DNA of 22,208 nt, taken from contig JBGUUT010000016.1 in assembly GCA_045133795.1 (NCBI GenBank), positions 1 to 22,208 on the forward strand, in the 5' to 3' direction. Shown here in pieces: positions 15,709 to 22,208 of the stretch. Position numbers and translations under genes: made by a program. Position 1 is the first letter of the stretch; each line of letters begins with the position of its first letter. A model generated the notes under the pieces. That model saw only the letters and a program-made list of their open reading frames with translations. It did no database searches and was not told the DNA's origin. The stretch comes from RGIG8597 sp045133795. GTDB taxonomy: Bacteria; Spirochaetota; GWE2-31-10.

Positions 15709-16473
15709 TTAATACCGATATTCCATCGCTTTGTTGTTCAACAAAAACTGAACAAAAAAACGCATTCCGACATCGCCCCAAAAACTCAACAATGTATTAC
15801 CGGATGTTCCGCAGTAATTAGGGCTGGCAAGGAAACCATTTTCATAAGGAATAAAAGCATATTTCAACGAAATCTCCACACCTAAACCTGTTTGTTGATT
15901 AAGACGTAAAACATTTCCCAAAAACATACTGACACCGACATTCACCGGAACAAAACATTCACCCGGAGCTACCACATCGTTATTCGGCTCATAAGCATTT
16001 CCGTAATAAGTTTCATCATCAGAATAAGCCGCATAAGTATTTACTGCCCACGCTCTGAAAAAAAGCCCGGCACCGATATAAAAAGAATCAAATCTTTCAT
16101 CTTTTTTAGCAAGCGGATAAAACTTAAAATTGAGCGGAACATCTATAAAAAGAGAGTTTTTATAGATGTCATATTCTCCGTCAATGTAGTATTCCAGATT
16201 ATAATTAAAAGAAATCCCGGTATTAATCGCAAAGTTTTTCAACAACCTAAAATCTGCTTCAAAAAACAGAGGTACATCAAAGAAAATACGATTAGCCGAA
16301 TTTGCAAAAAATTCAGAACCGATATCAAAATCATAGTACATTCCGGTTCCTAATTGAAAAAAGAAACGCTTTTCTTCCGCATACACACTCATCGATGATG
16401 AAAAAGATTGTGCATACGATTGACAAAATGTACACAAAACAAAACTGACAATAATAAAAAATTTCTTCAACAT
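15709..16473 (-). CDS. Exported beta-barrel-like outer-membrane protein
   Basis: A 254-residue protein with a signal peptide 'MLKKFFIIVSFVLCTFCQSY' and a likely signal-peptidase I site after SYA; the Cys residues are not in a lipobox. The rest is rich in alternating aromatic/hydrophobic strands ('RFFFQLGTGMYYDFDIG', 'FAINTGISFNYNLEYY', 'SFYIGAGLFFRAW', 'GLGVEISLKYAF', 'WGDVGMRFFVQFLL'), as in small outer-membrane barrels of the OmpA/OmpW type. No exact family is recognised. A TTG at 16488 is in frame but has no ribosome binding site; GGTGA lies just before the ATG at 16473. It follows cysS by 18 bases, so the two are probably one operon. Confidence 0.75.
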   Translation of the reverse strand: MLKKFFIIVSFVLCTFCQSYAQSFSSSMSVYAEEKRFFFQLGTGMYYDFDIGSEFFANSANRIFFDVPLFFEADFRLLKNFAINTGISFNYNLEYYIDGEYDIYKNSLFIDVPLNFKFYPLAKKDERFDSFYIGAGLFFRAWAVNTYAAYSDDETYYGNAYEPNNDVVAPGECFVPVNVGVSMFLGNVLRLNQQTGLGVEISLKYAFIPYENGFLASPNYCGTSGNTLLSFWGDVGMRFFVQFLLNNKAMEYRY

Positions 16474-16491
16474 TTTTTCACCAATCAAATA

Positions 16492-17943
16492 TCAGGAAAT
16501 AGTATAAGTCGTTCCTTGCGGTGCGTCTTTCAAAGTCACTCCGATTTCTTTCAATGTATCACGAATCTTATCGGACATTGCAAAGTTCTTTTCCGCTCTG
16601 TATTGCTTTCTTATCTCAATAAGAAATTTGATTAATTCATCTTCACGATTATTATCGCCGTCAGTACTGTTTGTATCCGCCATATTCCAGTTAAAACCTA
16701 AAATATCTTCAGTAAACGCAAAAATCATGCGTTTTACGGCTTCCAATTTTGCATTATCACGCTCCGGTTTATTTAATTCATTATTAGAATGTTTCAAAAT
16801 TTCGTACAATACGGAAATCGCAATCGGAGTATTAAAATCGTCATCCATCGCTTCAAGAAATTCTTTTTTCAATGCATCAAGTTCCGGATAAGCTGTCAAA
16901 TCGTCATTTTCTGCAATTTTAACATCTTTCAACGCAAAAATAGAATTACGAAGTCGCTCAAAACCTACTCCGGCGGCGTTCATTGATTCGTCAGAGAAAT
17001 CAAGCACGCTTCTGTAGTGAGATTGCAAAATGTAAAAACGCAAAACCATAGGATTCATTCTTGTAAAAAGGTCTTTCAATACAATGAAATTTCCCAGAGA
17101 TTTTCCCATTTTCGAACCATTTACGGTCAACATATTGTTATGGATAAAATATCTTACAAAAGGTTTGTCGGTCAAAGCTTCCGATTGAGCAATCTCACAT
17201 TCATGATGAGGGAAAATATTATCCATTCCGCCGCCGTGAATATCAAGCGTATCACCGATATATTTGCGTGACATTACAGAACATTCTATATGCCAGCCCG
17301 GATATCCGTCTCCCCAAGGTGAAGGCCATTTCATCAAATGTCCGCCGTCTGCAGATTTCCATAATGCAAAATCTTCAGGTGCCTTTTTGTCCGTTGCAAC
17401 ATCTATTCTTTCGCCGCTTTTTGTATCATCAAGATTACGTCCGGACAATTTTCCGTAAGATTTAAACTTCTTAACTTCAAAATAAACGTTTCCCTTATCT
17501 GTGACATAAGCGTAACCTTTGTCGATTAAAGCCTGAACATGAGAAATAATTTCTATTACATGACCTGTAGCACGACAACTTATATCCGGAGACAAAACAT
17601 TTAAACGTCGCATATCTTCAAAATATGACAACTCATATTTATAAGCAATTTCTACCGGTTCCTGTTTTTCAAGAACTGCTTGACGTGAAATTTTATCTTC
17701 ACCGTCATCTGCGTCTCCGACTAAATGCCCTACATCGGTAATATTTTGAACATAGCGAACTTTGTAACCGCAATATTTTAAATATCGATAAATAACATCA
17801 AAAGAAGTGTAACTGCGAGCGTGCCCCAAATGAGAATTTCCGTAAACTGTAGGACCGCAAACATACATCCCTACATAAGGCGGATTCTGCGGAATAAAAT
17901 CTTCTTTTTCTCGTTTTAATGTATTATAAATTTTTAGCCCCAT
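16492..17943 (-). CDS. cysS: Cysteinyl-tRNA synthetase
   Basis: A 483-residue class I aminoacyl-tRNA synthetase that charges tRNA(Cys). The zinc Cys is in 'MYVCGPTVYG' (Cys29), the HIGH motif is HLGH (38-41), 'YVQNITDVGH' follows, then 'PGWHIECSVMS' and 'FPHHECEIAQSEA' give the other zinc ligands. The KMSKS motif is KMGKS ('GSKMGKSLGNF'), a common variant. The anticodon-binding region ends with 'MSDKIRDTLKEIGVTLKDAP'. Length is typical of the family. A GTG at 17964 is in frame, but GGAG sits 6 bases before the ATG at 17943, which is chosen. Confidence 0.96.
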   Translation of the reverse strand: MGLKIYNTLKREKEDFIPQNPPYVGMYVCGPTVYGNSHLGHARSYTSFDVIYRYLKYCGYKVRYVQNITDVGHLVGDADDGEDKISRQAVLEKQEPVEIAYKYELSYFEDMRRLNVLSPDISCRATGHVIEIISHVQALIDKGYAYVTDKGNVYFEVKKFKSYGKLSGRNLDDTKSGERIDVATDKKAPEDFALWKSADGGHLMKWPSPWGDGYPGWHIECSVMSRKYIGDTLDIHGGGMDNIFPHHECEIAQSEALTDKPFVRYFIHNNMLTVNGSKMGKSLGNFIVLKDLFTRMNPMVLRFYILQSHYRSVLDFSDESMNAAGVGFERLRNSIFALKDVKIAENDDLTAYPELDALKKEFLEAMDDDFNTPIAISVLYEILKHSNNELNKPERDNAKLEAVKRMIFAFTEDILGFNWNMADTNSTDGDNNREDELIKFLIEIRKQYRAEKNFAMSDKIRDTLKEIGVTLKDAPQGTTYTIS

Positions 17944-17978
17944 ATAACACTCCGTTAAATACACAAATTAATTTGGGC

Positions 17979-18007
17979 ATACTATAAAATAAATCGTAAA
18001 ATGTAAA
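17979..18007 (-). promoter_or_regulatory. Promoter of cysS
   Basis: On the minus strand TTTACA (complement of 18002-18007), exactly 17 bases, then TAGTAT (complement of 17979-17984). It would start transcription about 30 bases before the cysS ATG. Confidence 0.6.
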
Positions 18008-18069
18008 GTATTCAAAAAAATACACTTACATCAAAAAAAAATTTCATTCCTTTAATAAGAAAAAAATTG

Positions 18070-18078
18070 TGCTAAAAT
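18070..18078 (+). promoter_or_regulatory. Extended -10 promoter of the 57-codon gene
   Basis: TG-C-TAAAAT (18070-18078) matches the extended -10 form; there is no good -35 at the usual distance, which fits that class. The predicted leader of about 47 bases contains a small G/C-richer stretch (TCTCGTTTCCGAAAGG) before the ribosome binding site. Confidence 0.4.
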
Positions 18079-18131
18079 AAAATTGTATTGTTTCCCAGAA
18101 GTCTCGTTTCCGAAAGGTAAAGGAGGTTCGT

Positions 18132-18305
18132 ATGATTAGTTTTGATGCAATTTCAACTTGCCGCTTGCATTCATTGCAAGGTCAATGGGGAGTCGGAGTT
18201 CTTTCAGAAGTCATTGAGGAAGAACAATCACACACAGAAGAAAATATTTCTTCTCAAAGCTCCTCATCTGCAGGAACAGGCGAAAGACTGGACGTCTATG
18301 CGTAA
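18132..18305 (+). CDS. Unknown 57-residue small protein
   Basis: A short gene starting MISFDAISTCRLHSLQGQWG and ending ERLDVYA, with an ideal AAAGGAGG ribosome binding site 7 bases before the ATG and a strong terminator 13 bases after the stop. The middle is acidic and Ser-rich ('EEEQSHTEEN', 'SSQSSSSAGTGE') and looks disordered. One Cys (Cys10) is present. There is no signal peptide or membrane segment. It is monocistronic, between divergent cysS and a convergent lipoprotein gene. The layout (core of about 28 residues, then an acidic tail) could suit a small regulator or a peptide precursor, but no maturation enzyme is nearby and I do not recognise it. Confidence 0.75.
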   Translation: MISFDAISTCRLHSLQGQWGVGVLSEVIEEEQSHTEENISSQSSSSAGTGERLDVYA

Positions 18306-18318
18306 AGTTTTCCGCACC

Positions 18319-18353
18319 AAAAAGCTATCCGTTTTATCGAGATAGCTTTTTTT
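18319..18353 (+). terminator. Terminator of the 57-codon gene
   Basis: A perfect 11-bp stem (AAAAAGCTATC at 18319-18329 with its complement at 18341-18351) and an 11-base loop, ending in seven T residues. The A-rich left arm gives five T's on the other strand, so it may work both ways. Confidence 0.9.
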
Positions 18354-18370
18354 GATACAAAAACATTCAC

Positions 18371-18408
18371 AAAAAATAAAAAAGTACAGCTACCACGAAC
18401 TGTACTTT
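18371..18408 (-). terminator. Terminator of the lipoprotein operon
   Basis: A perfect 9-bp stem (AAAGTACAG at 18381-18389, complement at 18400-18408) with a 10-base loop. On the minus strand it runs into a T-rich tract (complement of 18371-18383). It lies 23 bases beyond the stop of the 679-residue lipoprotein gene. Confidence 0.85.
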
Positions 18409-18431
18409 ACTTTCAATCTCTGAAACTGTTA

Positions 18432-20471
18432 TTAAGAACCATTCCAACTGTAGTCTTTCTCTGACATTCTTTCAAAATCAAAATTCACAGAGTCTGCAAC
18501 GTTGGTAAATGATAAATCTTTATCAACTGTATCAACTGTATCAAAAACAAAAATACGATTACGCTTATTAAGTATAATCGGCTCTGTCGGAGGTGTACTT
18601 TCATCTGCATTAATATCTGCATAAAATCCGCTGTCTACCACAAAAAGCTCTGCTGTATTTTTAGACGGGATAATATAACGCGGTCCGGCAAAATAGTTAC
18701 CATATTCACTCTCAGCCTGCATTGCGAAATATAACAGATAATCTCGGCGGTAAATCTCCGAATAATCATAATATTTACATTCTGTATCTTCATTAATACC
18801 ATAAGATTGAAGTCCTTCTTCAGAATATTTAAATAAACCGCCGAAACTATAATAAATACCTGAACTGTCATTAGATTTTGCTACCACACATCCTGCAGTA
18901 AAATATAATGCGGTATTATCTATATACATATCAGAAATCATAAGACGTTCCGAACTACCGAGACTAAAATTATTCCCACTTCCATCTTTACAAAAGTTTT
19001 CAATAGTTAATGCATTATCTCCAAGTAACGAATTTTCCAAAGTAACTTCACCATCACCAGTTGTATTTATAGTTCCTTTATAAATGTCGGCACGAATATC
19101 TCCAGAAGACTCATCTATCGTTGTTGCAGCAATATATACGTCAGTACCATTTGTCGCTATAGAAGTTGGTACCGTACTTCCTCCACCGGACAAATTTTCT
19201 AAATAAATTGGATTTTTCTTACATATTGATACATTATAATTTTCATCATCACGCTCAGCGTAATATAAAGAATAACTGGTACCCGCTTCTTCTATACTCA
19301 ACAGTAAAATACCGCCATCCACAAACGCAATATCTGTGAATTTACATTTTCCCATTTCAGGAATAACAAGATTTCCCGCATCATCCTTGCCATTTTCAAT
19401 GTCTATAGCAACCTCCACCCCAATATCGCTATATTCATTATCAGTAACTTTAGATATCTTAAACACTTCATTTTCACTTTCATCAAAGCCTGAAGATAAA
19501 ATCCACAAATCCCCGCTATTATCCAAACAAAAGTTTTTGAAATCTAAATCTTTCCATTCAGGCTCTGCAAAAAGTGCATTACCACGTAAAAAACCGGCTT
19601 TTTTCATATCATAATAATAATTCGGAAAGTTTTCATCTTGCGGCGTCCACACCGGGATTATTGTTTCTGCCAGTTTTTTTTCAATATCAATTTTATCTAC
19701 TGTATCACTCTCTAAATCCCACTCCCAATAAATATCCGTAGTTGTATCGGCATAAATATTTACAATCGGGTCTTGCACCAAATTTATATCACCGCAATTT
19801 CCTGACATCTCATAAATACCAGCCGGAATAGGCTTTTCTGTTTGTCCGGTAAGAGTCCCCTCATTATATGTTAAGAAAATTTTTTCTTCTTCTGGCTTCG
19901 GCGTAGCAGCTGTAGATTTCAAAGGGAATAAAGTAAATTCTACAGTTTGCTCTCCGTTGTTATTGTTATCAAGTAATTTAGATAGCCCGGACACTCCGGT
20001 AATAGTAACATTTAAACCGCCGGTGGTTTCGTCAGCAAAATAATCTTCAACATTCACAACACATAGATTATTCTCGCCGTCATTCACATCCACCGTACAT
20101 TCACCGAACAAAACTTTCTTCTTACAGTCTTTATCAGCATATCCGGAAATTTTCACATCATAAACAGCACATGCTATATTGGTAAAAGTTGTCGATGTAT
20201 TTCCCGCATTAAGCGTTCTGGATGCCCAAATTTTCGATTCATTCGCATCTGCTATCCTTTCATTTTCATTTTTAAAAAGCTCCACTTTCCATTTAACTAC
20301 TTCCGGTCGTACTGTTCTGGAAGTCACGGAATTAATACTTATTGTTAAAGTTGTTTCTGCCTCCGGCATATTTTCATCGATATTCACAATCTCAAGATTT
20401 CCTTGAGAACAAGAAATAGCCATCATTACCACTGCCAAAAATATTGCAAAAAAGTTTTTCTGTTTATTCAT
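18432..20471 (-). CDS. Large lipoprotein of unknown function
   Basis: A 679-residue exported protein with lipobox AISC (Cys21) after a hydrophobic segment. Residues about 35-140 look like an Ig-like/Fn3-type beta domain ('TLTISINSVTSRTVRPEVVK'), followed by a second beta domain ('GGLNVTITGVSGLSKLLDNN'). From about 290 on, repeated short units ('FCLDNSGDLWILSSG', 'GILLLSIEEAG', 'TNGTDVYIAATTI', 'DNTALYFTAGCVVA') suggest a beta-propeller. I do not recognise a specific family. The start ATG has AAGGAGG upstream. It is 15 bases downstream of the beta-helix-like lipoprotein and shares its promoter and terminator, so the two are probably partners at the cell surface or periplasm (inference). Confidence 0.8.
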   Translation of the reverse strand: MNKQKNFFAIFLAVVMMAISCSQGNLEIVNIDENMPEAETTLTISINSVTSRTVRPEVVKWKVELFKNENERIADANESKIWASRTLNAGNTSTTFTNIACAVYDVKISGYADKDCKKKVLFGECTVDVNDGENNLCVVNVEDYFADETTGGLNVTITGVSGLSKLLDNNNNGEQTVEFTLFPLKSTAATPKPEEEKIFLTYNEGTLTGQTEKPIPAGIYEMSGNCGDINLVQDPIVNIYADTTTDIYWEWDLESDTVDKIDIEKKLAETIIPVWTPQDENFPNYYYDMKKAGFLRGNALFAEPEWKDLDFKNFCLDNSGDLWILSSGFDESENEVFKISKVTDNEYSDIGVEVAIDIENGKDDAGNLVIPEMGKCKFTDIAFVDGGILLLSIEEAGTSYSLYYAERDDENYNVSICKKNPIYLENLSGGGSTVPTSIATNGTDVYIAATTIDESSGDIRADIYKGTINTTGDGEVTLENSLLGDNALTIENFCKDGSGNNFSLGSSERLMISDMYIDNTALYFTAGCVVAKSNDSSGIYYSFGGLFKYSEEGLQSYGINEDTECKYYDYSEIYRRDYLLYFAMQAESEYGNYFAGPRYIIPSKNTAELFVVDSGFYADINADESTPPTEPIILNKRNRIFVFDTVDTVDKDLSFTNVADSVNFDFERMSEKDYSWNGS

Positions 20472-20486
20472 CGTTCAACCTCCTTC

Positions 20487-21962
20487 TTATTCTGCCGTTA
20501 CAGTCGTTCCATAGTTAAAATCAAATTTATCTGATAAAAATTTACCTTCATTTTCATCTGTCACAACCACAGAAATTGTATTCATTCCCATTCTCAACAT
20601 GTTTCCGTAGTTTTCAAGCGGTAGCATAATTAATACATTTGTTTCTTCTAACCACTCACCGTTTAAATACCATCTTCTCACCGTATAATTTTCCGGCAAA
20701 TCTACAACCGCAAGTAATGTAGGTACAAAATTATTTCCGTTCGGTTTTTCTATATCATCAGAATAAAGATTATATCCATAGCCCTCGTCGACATAAAGTG
20801 AAATTCGCGGTTCTTCCTGAGTCAATGCAACTGTAATATTTCCTAAGTTTTCATCAGTGCTGACTAAATTTATAGTTTCCTCAAATATCAAATCATCGCA
20901 AGTAATTCTGATTGTATATCCTCCGACTTCTGCCGGAAATGTCAAAGTTTCATATCCTATGATTTCTATGTCAAAATCACTTTTCTTAATCCATATTTTC
21001 TCTACTGATTCCGTAGCATTTTCACCTTTTTTATACATTACGGCGTCGCCTGTTATACGAAGTTCTTCCATCAAAACAATATCACTTTTGTTCAATGTTT
21101 CACCGGCGATATAGCTAGGCTTAATTCCGATTGCCATTAGATTTTCCGGTATCATTTCCGCACTATTTACAACAGTAAGAGTTGTCGAATTTGGGCTATC
21201 ACTGCTTACGGAAATATCAGTATTATTTATATTTAGTTTGTGTTCGTTAGTTATAATTCGCGATGTTGCTCCGGCTATAATCTTGCCGGCACTGATATCA
21301 CCGTTAAGGTTGATTTGAGTATTCTCACCGATAAAATTAATATTTGCGATATCCAAATCTCCGCCTGCATGTTTTTCCGGTAATCCGCCTCCGATGTTTG
21401 CAAGTGTAGAAATTCCTATTAATTCTAAATCAGTAATTATTGCTGTTCCGTATGTTTCACTTTGGATTATGGCGTCTTGCTGCATTTTCAAACTATCTAC
21501 TGTTACACCATCTCCCAATAACGCCCTTACATCAGGATAATTCATTGTGAGATTTATAACCGTACTCATTCCTAAAATATATACGGAATCACTTCCACCA
21601 CCAGATAACAACAAGTCATTCAATTTGGAATCCGTTATTGTCAATTTACCTTTTCCGAGCAACTTCGACGTCTCTACATTGACATCTTTCAGACCGGAAA
21701 GTTTTACATCATCAGCTTCAATTATCAATTTTGCATTTGATAATGTACCGTTTTTGATTGTCAATTGCTTGCTTACAACAGCATTATAATTTGTAATATT
21801 ATCATACTGCGACAAATCAATTTCTTCTCCGGCATTTGTATTATCTACAATATCTTGAAGTGTACTTCTTTCCTTTATTATTTCTTTCTCTGCTTGTTCA
21901 GAACAACAACCTATCAAGAAAATTGTATAAAATACTAAACATAAAAAAAACTTAGTTTTCAT
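20487..21962 (-). CDS. Lipoprotein with beta-helix-like N-terminal half
   Basis: A 491-residue exported protein with lipobox LIGC (Cys19). From about 30 to 270 it shows repeated short strands with regular polar turns ('TIKNGTLSNAKLIIEADDVK', 'GKGKLTITDSKLNDLLLSG', 'GDISAGKIIAGATSRIITN'), as in right-handed parallel beta-helices; the pattern is from reading, not a profile search. The remainder holds beta-sandwich-like stretches ('GYTIRITCDDLIFEETINL', 'NYTVRRWYLNGEWLEETN', 'MNTISVVVTDENEG'). The 'RRWYLNG' phrase is frequent in Treponema lipoproteins with Ig-like repeats. GGAGG lies before the ATG. It is the first gene of the two-gene lipoprotein operon. Confidence 0.8.
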   Translation of the reverse strand: MKTKFFLCLVFYTIFLIGCCSEQAEKEIIKERSTLQDIVDNTNAGEEIDLSQYDNITNYNAVVSKQLTIKNGTLSNAKLIIEADDVKLSGLKDVNVETSKLLGKGKLTITDSKLNDLLLSGGGSDSVYILGMSTVINLTMNYPDVRALLGDGVTVDSLKMQQDAIIQSETYGTAIITDLELIGISTLANIGGGLPEKHAGGDLDIANINFIGENTQINLNGDISAGKIIAGATSRIITNEHKLNINNTDISVSSDSPNSTTLTVVNSAEMIPENLMAIGIKPSYIAGETLNKSDIVLMEELRITGDAVMYKKGENATESVEKIWIKKSDFDIEIIGYETLTFPAEVGGYTIRITCDDLIFEETINLVSTDENLGNITVALTQEEPRISLYVDEGYGYNLYSDDIEKPNGNNFVPTLLAVVDLPENYTVRRWYLNGEWLEETNVLIMLPLENYGNMLRMGMNTISVVVTDENEGKFLSDKFDFNYGTTVTAE

Positions 21963-22021
21963 AGGCTTCCTCCGTAAGATTTGTAAATTGTAGCTTCTGT
22001 ATTTTTTGAATAAAATAGTTC

Positions 22022-22050
22022 AGTATAATAAATACATTAAAGAATGTAAA
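22022..22050 (-). promoter_or_regulatory. Promoter of the lipoprotein operon
   Basis: On the minus strand TTTACA (complement of 22045-22050), exactly 17 bases, then TATACT (complement of 22022-22027). It gives a leader of about 50 bases before the ATG at 21962. Confidence 0.7.
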
Positions 22051-22106
22051 CATATTTGCAAAATTACTGTAAAACATCACTATTATTTTGATTTTCTAAA
22101 TAAAAA

Positions 22107-22139
22107 AGCTCTGTAAACTCAAAAAAAGTCTACAGAGCT
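22107..22139 (-). terminator. Terminator of the gene at the right edge
   Basis: A 9-bp stem (AGCTCTGTA at 22107-22115 with its complement at 22131-22139). On the minus strand it is followed by TTTTTTA. It lies 10 bases past the stop of the partial gene. Confidence 0.85.
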
Positions 22140-22149
22140 AAATAAGCAA

Positions 22150-22208
22150 CTAAAATTTTCTGATATTCTCGGTTAAAACCTTAAAATATTCCGGTAATAA
22201 AGATTTCC
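22150..22208 (-). CDS. C-terminal end of an unknown protein (partial)
   Basis: The minus strand is open from the right edge (frame starting at 22206) to a TAG at 22150-22152, giving KSLLPEYFKVLTENIRKF. The other two frames close sooner, and a Rho-independent terminator lies just beyond the stop, so this is probably the end of a real gene. The piece is too short to name. Confidence 0.55.
   Translation of the reverse strand, partial: KSLLPEYFKVLTENIRKF

Noticed and set aside
18132..18305. Precursor of a ribosomally made modified peptide
   Set aside because: No radical SAM, cyclase, dehydratase, peptidase or transporter gene lies near it, so the idea has no support from context.

Overview
The window looks like chromosomal DNA of a low-G+C spirochaete, most likely a Treponema-like host-associated species. 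This rests on the codon style (A/T-rich, frequent CCG/CCGG), several treponemal-type lipoproteins, a large MCP with an acidic tail and a RecB-type helicase-nuclease. It is an inference; there is no rRNA or other taxonomic marker in the window.

Layout, left to right. The left edge holds the first 18 codons of a minus-strand Rpn/PD-(D/E)XK-like gene, then about 360 bases with no clear gene but several hairpins. A chemotaxis receptor (minus) follows, with its own terminator. Divergent from it are a 4-Cys TSCPD protein and an OhrR-type MarR regulator, preceded by a 42-bp near-perfect palindrome overlapping the promoter. Next, on the minus strand, are cca, engB, a formylglycine-enzyme-fold lipoprotein and recB, in that transcription order. 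On the plus strand is a single gene in which GatC is fused to the N-terminus of GatB, ending in a strong terminator.

Right after that terminator is an array of 16 (plus one decayed) 23/24-bp units, each a small inverted repeat. Then comes an accessory island, about 12.2-15.7 kb: a complete DpnII/MboI-type restriction-modification system for GATC (DpnM-like, DpnII-like and DpnA-like), with two extra small genes of unknown function. One is translationally coupled ahead of the endonuclease. The other is divergent and made of two copies of a DSQ-G-GRHK motif. GATC itself is strikingly rare in the whole window: I find five sites where roughly 68 would be expected. All five are in conserved Asp-Pro/Asp-Leu codons, three of them in the methylase genes.

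The island abuts an outer-membrane-type protein gene and cysS (minus strand), which share a promoter. A 57-codon gene with an ideal ribosome binding site and its own terminator follows on the plus strand. The right end is a two-gene lipoprotein operon (a beta-helix-like protein, then a 679-residue protein) with a good promoter, and the last 18 codons of another minus-strand gene with its terminator.

The most unusual items are the GatC-GatB fusion, the GATC depletion matching the resident system, the two extra small genes in the restriction operon, the palindromic array, the apparent ATT start of dpnA, and the OhrR/TSCPD pairing without an ohr gene.
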